Assembly: GCA_963706755.1 (NCBI GenBank)
Contig: CAVPNH010000005.1
Span: 1-64,000, forward strand
Direction: 5' to 3'
Origin: RPQJ01 sp963706755
GTDB lineage: Bacteria; Pseudomonadota; Gammaproteobacteria; Steroidobacterales; Steroidobacteraceae
DNA length: 64,000 nucleotides
Shown: positions 34,706 through 45,965 of the stretch, one piece after another
How the letters are laid out: every line of letters begins with the position of its first letter
Numbering within the stretch: the stretch's first letter is position 1
Notes under the pieces: model-generated
Database searches by the model: none
Seen by the model: the letters and a program-made list of their open reading frames with translations, nothing else
What the model was told of the DNA's origin: nothing
Made by a program: the position numbers and the translations under genes

Positions 34706-36514
34706 TCAGCTGCAGGTGTAGTCCTGCGCTCCGACCGGCCGGCACTGTGGCGGGAAGCCGTATTTCCGCCAGTACGCCGGCACTCCGGCGCGCTCGAGAA
34801 CGGCCTTGAAACCGGGCGAGTTGCGAAAACCGGGGAAATCCGGCTCCCATTGCGCCGCCTGCGCCGCGGAGAAATCCTTGGCCGTCGCGATGCGACCGTA
34901 TTCGCCCAGCCACTGGTACGTCGTGGCGGCCCCCAGGTTGGCCAGGAAAGCGATGTCGTTGCTGGCCATGGCGCGATCGACGATCGCCGCGTCGGCCGGG
35001 CCGAGCGGCCCCGGGTGCTCGACCGCCCTGATGAGTATCACAGCCAACTCGGGGCTCGCACCGAGCTTCTGGAGCAGCAACGTCGCACCGATGCGATCGC
35101 CGCGCCGCAGCAACGGCAACGCGAAACTGGCCCCGTGGCTGTCGATGAATCCAGCGGCAACTCCCTCCTCGAACAGCGCCATCGCGGGGCCGGTCTTGCC
35201 CGAGTAGAGCAGCGCGAGCGCCTTCCACCGGGTGCAGTTCCGATACTGCGGATCCAGCTGGAGGCAGCGATCCTGGTCCGCCATCGCGCGGTCGAAGAAT
35301 CCCAGGTTGATCCAGGCGATGCTTCGCCAGAGATACGCGGTGCTGTTGCGCGGGTCGGCGGCAATCGCGCGATCCAGCAACTCGAGGTTTGCTGCCCAGT
35401 CGACCGGAAGCCTGGCCTGCTCGACGTTGGCGAGTGCGGCCCAGGGCATGGAGAGCGACGGATCGAGTTTCAACGCGCGCCGGGCGGCCTGCTCGGCGAG
35501 TGCGTCGTAGTCCCGGTCGATGATGCCCCAGCTGCTGGCGACGGAACACGCGGCCGCGAGCCCTTCCCATCCGCGAGCGAAATTCGGGTCCATCTGCGTG
35601 ACCTTCTCGAAGAGCCGTATGCTCTCCGCGACGTCGGTTCGCGCGATGAAGAGCTCGCGCGCCTTGAGGTAGATCTCGTAGGCCGCGAGGTTCTCCGTGT
35701 CGGCGTGCACCGTGACGGCCGCGCCCTCGCCCGCGGCTCCAAGCTGTGCTCGCAGCGCATTCACGATGGCGTTCGCGATCTCGTCCTGGATGGCGAAGAT
35801 GTCGGTCAATTCGCGGTCGTAGGTCTCCGACCACAGGTGGCGGTCGTTCACGGCGTCGATCAGCTGCGCCGTGATGCGCACGCGATTGCCCGACTTGCGG
35901 ACGCTGCCCTCGAGGACGTGATTGACCTTGAGCGCGCGGGCGATGTCGGCCGTACCGAGCGGGCTGCCCTTGTAGCCGAACGACGAAGTGCGCGAGGCGA
36001 CCCCGAGCCCCTTGACCCGCACCAGCACGTTCAGCAGCTCCTCCGAAATACCATCGGAGAAAAACTCGTTGTCCTTGTCCTGGCTCATGTTGACGAAGGG
36101 CAGCACGGCGATGGACGGCCCCGTCTCGGCGGCCTCGGCAGCACTCGCGGCCTCGGCAGCGCTTGCGGACGGTGCACCCGCCTCCCCCGGCGCCGCCACG
36201 GGCATGCGCCCGACCCACCAGAACATTCCGCCGCCGAGCAGCAGCAAGGCGATCAGGATCGCGAACTCCATGCCGCCGACCTTCTGGCGACCGCGATCGC
36301 CGTGATACCAGGCGACCACCAGCGCAATCGGCAACCCGGCAAAAAAGGCGACGATGGCGAATCGCTGCAGTTGCTCGGGCCAGTGAAACGCCGCGCCGAC
36401 GTAGCCGAGGCCCTGCAGCAGGCCCCAGCCGGCCGCGACGTAGGCGATCGCCCACTGCACCACCTTGCGGCGGCGCAGCTGGTCCCAGAGCCCCTCACGA
36501 GCTGGTTCGCTCAT
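34706..36514 (-). CDS. TolB-like/TPR protein with N-terminal membrane segments
   Basis: A 602-residue protein. Residues 1-30 are cytoplasmic and basic (WDQLRRRKVVQWAIAY), then three hydrophobic segments (about 18-40, 45-65 and 75-95). An Ala/Glu repeat linker follows, then a domain of the kind found in CadC- or adenylate-cyclase-linked proteins (SIAVLPFVNMSQDKDNEFF, GISEELLNVL, VLEGSVRKSGNRVRITAQL). The remainder (from about 240) contains tetratricopeptide-like repeats. No catalytic residues are visible; protein binding at the membrane is likely. It starts inside the rlmB stop (ATGA), so it belongs to the rnr-rlmB operon. Confidence 0.75.
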   Translation of the reverse strand: MSEPAREGLWDQLRRRKVVQWAIAYVAAGWGLLQGLGYVGAAFHWPEQLQRFAIVAFFAGLPIALVVAWYHGDRGRQKVGGMEFAILIALLLLGGGMFWWVGRMPVAAPGEAGAPSASAAEAASAAEAAETGPSIAVLPFVNMSQDKDNEFFSDGISEELLNVLVRVKGLGVASRTSSFGYKGSPLGTADIARALKVNHVLEGSVRKSGNRVRITAQLIDAVNDRHLWSETYDRELTDIFAIQDEIANAIVNALRAQLGAAGEGAAVTVHADTENLAAYEIYLKARELFIARTDVAESIRLFEKVTQMDPNFARGWEGLAAACSVASSWGIIDRDYDALAEQAARRALKLDPSLSMPWAALANVEQARLPVDWAANLELLDRAIAADPRNSTAYLWRSIAWINLGFFDRAMADQDRCLQLDPQYRNCTRWKALALLYSGKTGPAMALFEEGVAAGFIDSHGASFALPLLRRGDRIGATLLLQKLGASPELAVILIRAVEHPGPLGPADAAIVDRAMASNDIAFLANLGAATTYQWLGEYGRIATAKDFSAAQAAQWEPDFPGFRNSPGFKAVLERAGVPAYWRKYGFPPQCRPVGAQDYTCS

Positions 36515-37272
36515 CCCTTTCGCCGGACCGCCCCGGCCCGGCGCTGGCGTACGGCCTCGAAGAGCACGATGCCCGTGGCGACGGACACGTTCAGGCTTTC
36601 GACGGCTCCGGCCATCGGAATCGAGACGAGCTGGTCGCAGCATTCGCGCGTGAGGCGTCGCATCCCCTCGCCTTCCGAGCCCACCACGATCGCCATCGGG
36701 CCCGTGAGTTCCACCTCGTACAGGGACTTGTCGGCTTCGTCGTCGGTGCCGACGAGCCAGATGCCCCGCGCCTTCAGTTCACGCAGGGTGCGCGCGAGAT
36801 TCACGACCGACACGAACGGCACGGTCTCGGCAGCGCCCGCGGCCACCTTGCGCACGACGGGCGTGAGCCCCGCTGCCCGGTCACGCGGCGCGATGACCGC
36901 CGCAACGCCTGCCGCATCCGCCGAGCGCAGGCACGCGCCGAGATTGTGCGGGTCCTGCAAGCCGTCCAGCACGAGCAGCAACGGCGACTCCCCGGCCGCC
37001 TCCAGCGCTTCCTCGAGCTGGGTCTCCGGGTCGCCGGCGCGCGGCGCGATCTCGGCCACGACACCCTGGTGACGTCCGCCTTCGGCCATCCGGTCGAGCA
37101 AGGCCTCGTCGGCGGCCGACACCTGGATGCCGGCACCCTGGGCCAGCGTCCTGATCTCGGCGTGGCGCCCGGCATCGCGCCCGGAGGCCACCAGCACGCG
37201 CCGCACGCGCGCCGGGCTGCGCGTGAGCAGCACCCGCACCGCGTGCAGGCCGTAGGCGACGGGACTCGTCAC
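36511..37272 (-). CDS. rlmB: 23S rRNA (guanosine-2'-O)-methyltransferase RlmB
   Basis: RlmB methylates G2251 of 23S rRNA. The 253-residue SpoU protein has the N-terminal substrate-binding domain (YGLHAVRVLL) and the SPOUT motifs LDGLQDPHNLGACLRSADA, AIVVGSEGEGMRRL and IPMAGAVESLNVSVATGI. I use the GTG at 37272, which overlaps the rnr stop (GTGA); the much longer upstream in-frame extension is only rnr in another frame. Confidence 0.97.
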   Translation of the reverse strand: MTSPVAYGLHAVRVLLTRSPARVRRVLVASGRDAGRHAEIRTLAQGAGIQVSAADEALLDRMAEGGRHQGVVAEIAPRAGDPETQLEEALEAAGESPLLLVLDGLQDPHNLGACLRSADAAGVAAVIAPRDRAAGLTPVVRKVAAGAAETVPFVSVVNLARTLRELKARGIWLVGTDDEADKSLYEVELTGPMAIVVGSEGEGMRRLTRECCDQLVSIPMAGAVESLNVSVATGIVLFEAVRQRRAGAVRRKG

Positions 37273-39503
37273 CGGCGCCGCCTGCTGGCGGGGCGCGGCC
37301 TGCGGTTGCGCTGCGGCGCGTCCTCGGCGCCCGCCAGCTCGAAATCGACGCGCCGGTCGTCGAGCGACACGTTGCTCACCCTGACCCGCAGGCGGTCGCC
37401 AAGCTTGAAGGCGCGCCCGGAACTTCGGCCGACCATGCGGTAGCCGGATCGGTCGCGGGCGAAGTAGTCCTGGCCCAGCGCCGAGACGTGCAGCAGCCCG
37501 TCCACCTGCAGCCCGTCGATCTGCACGAAAAGCCCGAAGTCCACGACGCCGGACACGATGCCGTCGAATTCCTCGCCGACGCGGTCCTTCATGTAATAAC
37601 ACTTGAGCCACGCAACCGCGCCGCGCGTCGCCTCGTCGGCGCGCCGCTCGCGGAATGAGCAGTCCTGCCCGAGCACCGGAAACGCGCCGTGCCACGCGAC
37701 CAGTTCCTGGGGATCGCCGCCGCGGAGCACCTGGCGGATACCGCGGTGGACGACGAGGTCGGGATAGCGGCGGATCGGCGAGGTGAAGTGTGCGTAGTGC
37801 TCGAGCGCGAGCCCGAAGTGGCCGATGTTGCCCGGCTGGTACACGGCCTGCGGCATGGAACGGATCACCGCCGTCGAGATGAGCAGAGCGTTCGGCTGGT
37901 CCCCCAGCTTCGTGAGCAGGTCGCGCAGGTGCTCGGGCTTGACGTCCTCCGCGGGCGGCAGCCAGAGGCCGAACTCGCGCAGGAAGTTGCGCAGGGTCTC
38001 CAGCCGGTCCGCCTCCGGCAACCCGTGGACGCGGTACAGCGTCGGCACGCGGTGGCGGTCCAGGTAGCGTGCCGCCGCGATGTTCGCGGCGATCATGCAC
38101 TCCTCGATCAGGCGGTGCGCGTCGTTGCGCGGCTGCTCGACCAGCGCGGCGATCCGGCCCTGCTCGTCGAACTTGAGCTTGAGTTCAGGCGTGTCGAGTT
38201 CGAGCGCACCGCGCCCGGAGCGCTCGCGCAGGAAGCTGCGATAGACGCCGTGCAACGCGAGCAACCGCTCGCGCAGCAGTTCGAGGCGCGGGGCGTGCTT
38301 CGCCGCCGGCCTCTCCAGGAATTCCCCCACCTCGCGGTAGGTCAGTCGGGCGGCGGAGCGCATCACGCCCTCGAAGAAGCGCGAGCGCGTGATGCGCCCA
38401 TCGTCGCCGACCCGCAGCTCGCAGCAAAGACAGAGCCTGTCCTCCGCCGGGACCAGCGAACACAGGCCGTTCGAGAGTTCCTCGGGCAGCATCGGCAGGA
38501 CGCGATTCGGGAAGTAGACCGAGGTGCCGCGCTCGCGCGCCTCGACGTCGAGCGCACTGCCCGGCTTCACGTAGTGGCCGACGTCCGCAATCGCGACGAT
38601 TACGCGCCAGCCGCCGCGGGTCTGTTCGCAGAAGACGGCATCGTCGTAGTCGCGCGCGTCCTCGCCGTCGATGGTGACGAGCGCGATGCCGCGCAGGTCC
38701 TCGCGCCCGGCGATCGCGGCTTCGGGGATGCGCGCGCCGTAGGCCCGAGCCTCCGCGAGCACGGGGCCAGGGAATTCGCAGGGCAGGCCGTGCGAATGGA
38801 TCGCTATGTCGGTCTCCATGCCCGGGGCGCCGTGCTCGCCGAGGAGTCGCGTCACCTTGCCGACCGGCTGCGCATTGCGCCCGGGCTGCTGCGTCAACTC
38901 GACGATCACGACCTGCCCGGACTCCGCCTCGCCGAGCTGCGACTGCGGCACCAGCACGCGGTGCGTAATGCGCGGGTTGTCGGGCGTGAGATAGGCGACG
39001 CCCGACTCGACGTGCAGGCGCCCCACCACCTCGCGCGTGCGACGCTCCAGCACCTCCACGATGGCGCCCTGCGGCTTGCCCTTGAAGCGTGTTCCCTCGA
39101 CGCGTCCCGCCACGCGGTCGCCGTGCATCACTTCGCGCATCTGCTGGGGCGGCAGGTAGATCGCGGCCGTGGCATCGTCGGGCAGCAGCCACCCGTCGCC
39201 GTTGCGCTGCGCCTGGATGGTGCCGACGACGAGGCCGGGCAGCTGTTCCCGCAGGCAGTACTGTCCGCGCCGGTTCTGGACCGCGTCGCCGCGCTTCACC
39301 AGCGCGGCGAGCTGCGCATCGGCGTCGGCGCCCGCCACCGGGCCGAGTGCCTCCACGACTTCGTCGAGCCGCAGGGGGCGGCCCGCGCGCCTCAGGCACT
39401 CGAGCACACCGGCCTCTGGCGGCTGGGCCGTGCGCTGGGCCGGGCGCGGCCGGGCGCCGCCTCGTGGGGGCTGGTTGGAACGTCGGTTGCGATTTCTTTG
39501 CAT
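37269..39503 (-). CDS. rnr: ribonuclease R
   Basis: RNase R is a processive 3'-5' exoribonuclease able to unwind structured RNA. The 744-residue product has an N-terminal helix-turn-helix-like region, two cold-shock domains, the RNB catalytic domain (TIDGEDARDYDDAVF with the Mg-binding Asp residues, HFTSPIRRYPDLVVHR) and an S1 domain near the end (GVVDFGLFVQIDGLQVDGLL). The basic tail is short compared with E. coli. ATG start at 39503. It opens the rnr-rlmB-TPR operon. Confidence 0.97.
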   Translation of the reverse strand: MQRNRNRRSNQPPRGGARPRPAQRTAQPPEAGVLECLRRAGRPLRLDEVVEALGPVAGADADAQLAALVKRGDAVQNRRGQYCLREQLPGLVVGTIQAQRNGDGWLLPDDATAAIYLPPQQMREVMHGDRVAGRVEGTRFKGKPQGAIVEVLERRTREVVGRLHVESGVAYLTPDNPRITHRVLVPQSQLGEAESGQVVIVELTQQPGRNAQPVGKVTRLLGEHGAPGMETDIAIHSHGLPCEFPGPVLAEARAYGARIPEAAIAGREDLRGIALVTIDGEDARDYDDAVFCEQTRGGWRVIVAIADVGHYVKPGSALDVEARERGTSVYFPNRVLPMLPEELSNGLCSLVPAEDRLCLCCELRVGDDGRITRSRFFEGVMRSAARLTYREVGEFLERPAAKHAPRLELLRERLLALHGVYRSFLRERSGRGALELDTPELKLKFDEQGRIAALVEQPRNDAHRLIEECMIAANIAAARYLDRHRVPTLYRVHGLPEADRLETLRNFLREFGLWLPPAEDVKPEHLRDLLTKLGDQPNALLISTAVIRSMPQAVYQPGNIGHFGLALEHYAHFTSPIRRYPDLVVHRGIRQVLRGGDPQELVAWHGAFPVLGQDCSFRERRADEATRGAVAWLKCYYMKDRVGEEFDGIVSGVVDFGLFVQIDGLQVDGLLHVSALGQDYFARDRSGYRMVGRSSGRAFKLGDRLRVRVSNVSLDDRRVDFELAGAEDAPQRNRRPRPASRRRR

Positions 39504-39612
39504 CAGGATCCGGGAGGGCAGCACCGTGCCGCCGGTATTCGTTGACAGCCCCGGGGGCCGCCAGTAAATTGCGCCACCTTCCAGCTGGCCCCCGGGCCGA
39601 GCCGCGACCGAA

Positions 39613-39697
<85 letters not shown>

Positions 39698-39790
39698 CTT
39701 GAGGCGCAGCCGCGACTCTAGCACCACGCGGCGCAACTGTCTGTTTCCCGTCGTTTTTCGGCGCATCCGGCGGCGACGTCGGCCCGCGCC

Positions 39791-40936
39791 TCAGATCGAC
39801 CTCGAGATCAGTTCCTTCATGATCTCGTTGGTGCCGCCGTAGATCCGCTGCACGCGCGAATCCGCGAACATGCGGCAGACGACGTAATCGTTCATGTAGC
39901 CGTAGCCTCCGTGGAGCTGCAGGCACTCGTCGATCACCTGCTGCTGCATGTCGGTGACCCACCACTTGGCCATCGCCGCGGTCTCGGTATCGAGCGTGCC
40001 TTCCACCAGCTGCTGGATGCACCGGTCGACGAAGGTGCGTGCGACCCGCGTAATCGTCGTGACCTCGGCGAGCTTGAACCGGGTGTTCTGGAACTCCCCG
40101 ATGGCCTGCCCGAACGCCTTGCGTTCCTTCACGTATCGCACCGTTTCGGCGACCGCGCCTTCCATCGCCGCGACGCCACCGAGGGCAATCGTCAGGCGCT
40201 CGTACGGCAGGTCGCCCATCAACTGGTGCATCCCCTTGCCTTCCGTGCCGCCGAGCAGGCAGTCCGCGGGAACGTGCATGTCCTCGAAGAAGAGTTCCGC
40301 CGTGTCCTGCGCGGTGAGCCCCATCTTGTCGAGCACTCGGCCCACCCGGTAACCGGGCCGTCCCTCGGTCTCGACCATCAGGATCGACAGGCCGCGGGCG
40401 CGGTCCGCCGCATCCGTGCGCACCACGAGCATGAGCAGCGTGGCGATCGAGCCGTTGGTGATGAAGGTCTTGGAGCCGTTGACGACATAGTCGCCGCCCT
40501 CGAGCACGGCCCTGGTGCGGATGCCCTTGAGGTCCGAGCCCGCGCCGGGTTCGGTCATCGCGATGGCGCCGATCAGCTCGCCGCTTGCCATCCTGGGCAG
40601 CCAGCGTTTCTTTTGTTCCTCGGTGCCGTAATTGAGCACGTAGTGGGCGGCAATGCTGTGCACGCCCTGGCCGAACCCGGAAATGCCCCGCCGGGCCGTT
40701 TCCTCGTAGAGCACCGCCTCGTGACGGAAATCCCCGCCGCCGCCGCCGTACTCCGCCGGGACGTCCATCAGCAGGAAGCCCGCCTCGCCCGCGGCGCGCC
40801 AGGTTGCGCGGTCCACGTGGTGCTGCGCGCGCCATTGCGGCTCCTTCGGCATCATCTCCGATTCTACGAAGCGCGACACGGCGTCGCGCAGCATCTGCAG
40901 GTCGTCATCCATCCACGGGGATGCGTAGGCCTTCAT
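39791..40936 (-). CDS. acyl-CoA dehydrogenase
   Basis: A 381-residue FAD-dependent dehydrogenase of the long-chain type. The conserved AMTEPGAGSDLKGI (signature 1), the QLHGGYGYMNDY segment (signature 2) and the C-terminal catalytic-base region RIYGGTNEIMKELISRSI are intact. It introduces the alpha-beta double bond in acyl-CoAs; the precise chain length cannot be read. It stands alone between tRNA-Leu and purA, on the minus strand, 22 bp after purA and could be read from the purA transcript. Confidence 0.93.
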   Translation of the reverse strand: MKAYASPWMDDDLQMLRDAVSRFVESEMMPKEPQWRAQHHVDRATWRAAGEAGFLLMDVPAEYGGGGGDFRHEAVLYEETARRGISGFGQGVHSIAAHYVLNYGTEEQKKRWLPRMASGELIGAIAMTEPGAGSDLKGIRTRAVLEGGDYVVNGSKTFITNGSIATLLMLVVRTDAADRARGLSILMVETEGRPGYRVGRVLDKMGLTAQDTAELFFEDMHVPADCLLGGTEGKGMHQLMGDLPYERLTIALGGVAAMEGAVAETVRYVKERKAFGQAIGEFQNTRFKLAEVTTITRVARTFVDRCIQQLVEGTLDTETAAMAKWWVTDMQQQVIDECLQLHGGYGYMNDYVVCRMFADSRVQRIYGGTNEIMKELISRSI

Positions 40937-40958
40937 CGGTCTCGGTTCCTCGGTTCGT

Positions 40959-42251
<1,293 letters not shown>

Positions 42252-42274
42252 GAGCTACTCAAACCGCGGTTGAT

Positions 42275-42475
42275 TCATGCACCACCGCCGCGCACGAAGT
42301 ACAGGAGCAACGCGCCAGCGATCATGCTGGCGAGCCCCGCCACGCGCAGCACGCCCTCGGGAAGGTCCGCGAGCTTGCGCAGTGCGCCCTTCATGCCGCC
42401 CGGGTTCAGGAAGGGCACCAGCCCCTCCAGCACCAGGTACAGGGCGAAGGCCGCCCAGAGGTCACCCCACTGCAC
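42275..42475 (-). CDS. yjeT: DUF2065 small membrane protein (YjeT family)
   Basis: A 66-residue protein with two hydrophobic helices (DLWAAFALYLVLEGLVPFL and a second at 42-60). DUF2065/YjeT genes are usually located between hflC and purA, as here. Function unknown. Confidence 0.87.
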   Translation of the reverse strand: MQWGDLWAAFALYLVLEGLVPFLNPGGMKGALRKLADLPEGVLRVAGLASMIAGALLLYFVRGGGA

Positions 42476-42493
42476 GGCGGCCGGCGGCCGCGA

Positions 42494-43363
42494 TCAGCGG
42501 CCGCTCTCCTTGAAGTACTTGAAGAACTCGCCGTCGGGGGCCAGCACCAACACGTCGCCCTGCTTGCCGAGCGACTTGCGGTACGCCTGCAGGCTGCGGA
42601 AGAAGGAAAAGAACTCCGGGTTCTTGCCATACGCCTTGGCGTAGATGTCCGCGGCCGTCGCGTCGCCCTCGCCCTTCACCTTCTCGGCGTCGCGGTAGGC
42701 ATTCGCGAGGATCTCCGTGCGCTTGCGTTCAGCCTCGGCCCGGGTCTGCTCGGAAACGGCGTAGCCCTCGGCGCGCAGTTGCGCGGCCTGCCGCGCGAAG
42801 TCCTGGCTCATCCGGTTGTACACCGACTCGCTCACTTCGTCGGGCAGCCCGATGCTCTTGACCCTGACGTCGATCATGGTCATGCCCAGCCCACCGACGT
42901 TGGCGCCCGCGATCTTGAGCACCTCGCCCAGGAACTCGGTGCGCTCCGCGGCAACCACCTGCTGGATGGTGCGGCGCGCGATCACGCCCTTCAGCCCGTC
43001 CTTGACGATTTCCCCGAGGCGTCGCGCCGCGACCTCCTCGCTGCCGCCCGCGGTCGAGGTGTAGTAGCGCGAAACGTCGCTGATGCGCCACTTCACGAAG
43101 AAGTCGATCTTCAGGATCTTGCCTTCGCTGGTGAGGAAACTCTCGGCCGGATAGTCCTCGGTGAGGATGCGCCGGTCGAACTTGCGCACGTTGTTCACGA
43201 GCGGCGTCATGAAGTGCAGGCCGGGCTTGTAGTCCGCACGCACGATCTCGCCGAAGCTGAACTTGATGGCAAGGTCGGTCTGGTTCACCGTGAAGGCGGC
43301 CATGGAGAGCACGAGCGCGGCGAAGCCGAGCAGGATGGCCGCGGCGTATCTTCGACTGCCCAT
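42494..43363 (-). CDS. hflC: protease modulator HflC
   Basis: HflC forms with HflK the large membrane complex that controls FtsH. The 289-residue protein has one N-terminal membrane segment (about 7-27) and a prohibitin/SPFH domain (about 28-250). ATG at 43363 overlaps the hflK stop by one base (TGATG), indicating translational coupling. Confidence 0.96.
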   Translation of the reverse strand: MGSRRYAAAILLGFAALVLSMAAFTVNQTDLAIKFSFGEIVRADYKPGLHFMTPLVNNVRKFDRRILTEDYPAESFLTSEGKILKIDFFVKWRISDVSRYYTSTAGGSEEVAARRLGEIVKDGLKGVIARRTIQQVVAAERTEFLGEVLKIAGANVGGLGMTMIDVRVKSIGLPDEVSESVYNRMSQDFARQAAQLRAEGYAVSEQTRAEAERKRTEILANAYRDAEKVKGEGDATAADIYAKAYGKNPEFFSFFRSLQAYRKSLGKQGDVLVLAPDGEFFKYFKESGR

Positions 43364-44520
43364 CAGCGTGTCCCCCTGTCGCGGCTCGATTCGACCGTGG
43401 CTGCCGGTTCCGCAGCCGGGGCCTGCTGCATCGTCGCCGGCGCCTGGCGCTGCTGGTCCAGGGTCTGCATGGGGATCCTTCGCTCGAGCAGCTTGTCCAG
43501 CGGCAGGTAGATCATGTTGCCCGTGCCCTTCGTGTCCACCAGCACCTTGTTCGTGTTGCCGAGCACCTCTTCCATGGTCTCGTAGTACAGGCGCTGCCGC
43601 GTCACCGCCGGCGCGCGCTCGTAGGCCCGGGCGAGCTGCTCGAACCGCGAGGCCTCGCCCTCGGCGTCCGCGACGATCCGCGCCTTGTAGGCCTGGGACT
43701 CCGCGGTCTGCCGCGCCGCCGAGCCCTTGGCCTTGGGCAGGATGTCGTTCGAGTAGGCCTGGGCCTCGAGCGCGAGGCGCTCCTTGTCCTCGCGTGCCTT
43801 GATCGCGTCGCGCTGCGATGCCTGCACCTGCTCGGGCACGCTCACGCCCTGCAGGTTCACGGTCGTGACCTCGATGCCGGTCTTGTAGGGGTCGAGCGTG
43901 CGCTGGATGAGCTCGCGGGTCTTGGCGGTGATCTCCTGGCGACCCGCCTCCAGCACGAAGTCGAGCTGGCTGTGGCCAACGACCTCGCGGATCGCGCTCT
44001 CGCTCACCTCGCTCAGCGTCGCCTCGGGGTCGCGCACGTTGAATGCGTAGGCGACCGGCTCGGCCCGCCGGTACTGCACGGCGATATTGATGTCCACGAG
44101 GTTCTCGTCGGCGGTCAGCATCCGGGTCTGGTCGCTGAAGCCTTCGACGGACTCGACGTTGACGATCTGCCGCGTCTCGATCGGCCACGGCATGTGCCAG
44201 CGCAGCCCGGGCTCAGTGGTCTCGACGTACCTGCCGAAGCGGGTCACGACCGCGCGCTCGGCGGCGTCCACCTTGTAGAGGCCGGTCGCGGCCCAGACCA
44301 GCAACAGCACCAGCAGCACCGTGCCGACGCCGAATCCGCGCATGGCGGCATTGCCGGCGCTGCCGGAGCTGCCGGAGCCGTCGCCGCCATTACCACCACC
44401 GCCGAACATTCCAGCGATCTTCTTTTGCAGGTTGCGCAGCGCCTCGTCGAGGTCGGCGGGTCCCTTGTTGGGGCGATTACCCCAGGGATTGCGGTTCCTG
44501 CCCGGGTCATTCCAGGCCAT
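43363..44520 (-). CDS. hflK: protease modulator HflK
   Basis: Partner of HflC. The 385-residue protein begins with a Gly/Asn-rich cytoplasmic region (NPWGNRPNKGPADLDEAL), a membrane segment around residues 70-90, then the SPFH domain and a C-terminal Gln/Ala-rich tail. It lies 5 bp after hflX. Confidence 0.97.
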   Translation of the reverse strand: MAWNDPGRNRNPWGNRPNKGPADLDEALRNLQKKIAGMFGGGGNGGDGSGSSGSAGNAAMRGFGVGTVLLVLLLVWAATGLYKVDAAERAVVTRFGRYVETTEPGLRWHMPWPIETRQIVNVESVEGFSDQTRMLTADENLVDINIAVQYRRAEPVAYAFNVRDPEATLSEVSESAIREVVGHSQLDFVLEAGRQEITAKTRELIQRTLDPYKTGIEVTTVNLQGVSVPEQVQASQRDAIKAREDKERLALEAQAYSNDILPKAKGSAARQTAESQAYKARIVADAEGEASRFEQLARAYERAPAVTRQRLYYETMEEVLGNTNKVLVDTKGTGNMIYLPLDKLLERRIPMQTLDQQRQAPATMQQAPAAEPAATVESSRDRGTR

Positions 44521-44525
44521 GGGGA

Positions 44526-45932
44526 TCAGTTACTCCCGATTGCTTGCGGTCGGTCTGTGGGGGGTACGTCCGGACTCCCCGTGGCCGCCGGTCCGGCGGC
44601 CTCCGAGGCGGTGCGACCCGTTGATTGTAGGAACCGGTCCCCGGGTGCACAAGGCTCAATCGCGACCGGCAGCTCGAGGCCCGCCTCCCGGCAGATCCTG
44701 GCGAGGTCGCGCTGGCGCAGGTTGACCTCGAGTTCCGAGCCGCCGTCGTCGAGTTCGCGCTGGGCGAGCACGGCACCCGCCTCGAAAAGCCGGGCCCGGG
44801 CCCGGCCAGCGCTCGCAGGCAGGGTCAGCCTGCAGTGGTGCAGGTCCGCGCCGAGCTGCCGGTGCAGCGCCTCCCGGAGCAGGTCCACGCCCTCGCCCGT
44901 GTGCGCCGAGAGCCAGAGCCGGTCCACGCGGCCGTCGGCGTCGGGTTCGGCATGCGGCGCCTCCCCCGTCCGGTCGATCTTGTTGAACACCTCGATCTGC
45001 CGCAGCGACTGGGCCCCGATGGACTCGAGCACCTCGTTCACCTGCACGATGCGATCGGTCCGCTCGGGATCCGCCGCGTCGATCACGTGCAGCAGCAGGT
45101 CGGCCTCGCGAGCCTCCTGCAGGGTCGAACGGAAGGCCGCCACCAGTTCGTGGGGCAGGTCGCGCACGAATCCGACGGTGTCGGCGAGCGCCACCTCGAG
45201 CCCGGGAGCGAGGCGCAGTCGCCGCACGGTCGGGTCCAGGGTCGCGAAGAGCTGGTCCGCCGTGTAGGCGTCGGCGGACGTCAGCCGGTTGAAGAGCGTG
45301 GACTTTCCGGCGTTCGTGTAGCCCACGAGTGCCACGGTCGGCACCGCGCCGCGCTTGCGCTCCTGGCGCGTGGTCTCGCGCTGCACGAGCACCTTGTCGA
45401 GGCGGTCGTTCAGGGTCTTGATGCGCCGGCCGATGAGCCGACGATCCGTTTCGAGCTGGGTCTCGCCCGGGCCGCGCAGTCCGATGCCGCCCTTCTGCCG
45501 CTCGAGGTGCGTCCAGCCGCGCACCAGGCGCGTCGCCATGTGCTCGAGCTGCGCGAGCTCGACCTGCAGCTTGCCTTCGAAGGTGCGCGCGCGCTGGGCA
45601 AAGATGTCGAGAATGAGGCCGCTTCGGTCGAGCACGCGGCACTGGAGTTCCTTCTCGAGGTTGCGCTCCTGGCCCGGCGACAGCGCGTTGTCCACGACCA
45701 CGAGGTCGGCGCCGAGCGCGACCCGGCGCAGGCGCAGCTCCTCGACCTTGCCGGTCCCGAGGAAGAAACGCGGTTCGGGTGACTTGCGGGTGCAGGTGAG
45801 GACCTCGAGCACCTGCGCGCCGGCCGAGCGCGCGAGTGCCACGAATTCCTCCACCCGGTCGGGCTCCGGCGCATGGCCGAGGCCGACGCACACCAGAATC
45901 GCGCGTTCGCCGCTACCGGGCCTGTCGAACAA
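44526..45932 (-). CDS. hflX: GTPase HflX
   Basis: HflX is a ribosome-associated GTPase that splits stalled 70S ribosomes. The 468-residue product shows the G-domain motifs VALVGYTNAGKSTLFNRL and ADTVGFVRDLPHELVAAF, and the N-terminal HflX domain with FLGTGKVEELR. The C-terminal about 45 residues are Pro/Thr/Ala-rich and extend beyond the usual domain. TTG start at 45932, with GGAG upstream. It follows hfq after 33 bp. Confidence 0.97.
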   Translation of the reverse strand: MFDRPGSGERAILVCVGLGHAPEPDRVEEFVALARSAGAQVLEVLTCTRKSPEPRFFLGTGKVEELRLRRVALGADLVVVDNALSPGQERNLEKELQCRVLDRSGLILDIFAQRARTFEGKLQVELAQLEHMATRLVRGWTHLERQKGGIGLRGPGETQLETDRRLIGRRIKTLNDRLDKVLVQRETTRQERKRGAVPTVALVGYTNAGKSTLFNRLTSADAYTADQLFATLDPTVRRLRLAPGLEVALADTVGFVRDLPHELVAAFRSTLQEAREADLLLHVIDAADPERTDRIVQVNEVLESIGAQSLRQIEVFNKIDRTGEAPHAEPDADGRVDRLWLSAHTGEGVDLLREALHRQLGADLHHCRLTLPASAGRARARLFEAGAVLAQRELDDGGSELEVNLRQRDLARICREAGLELPVAIEPCAPGDRFLQSTGRTASEAAGPAATGSPDVPPTDRPQAIGSN

Positions 45933-45965
45933 GTGGTCCTGACTCCGCCCTTCAGGGCGCCGGGT

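Noticed and set aside
36511..38100. N-terminally extended RlmB of 529 residues
   Set aside because: The extra part is rnr in another frame; the GTG at 37272 overlapping the rnr stop gives the normal size.
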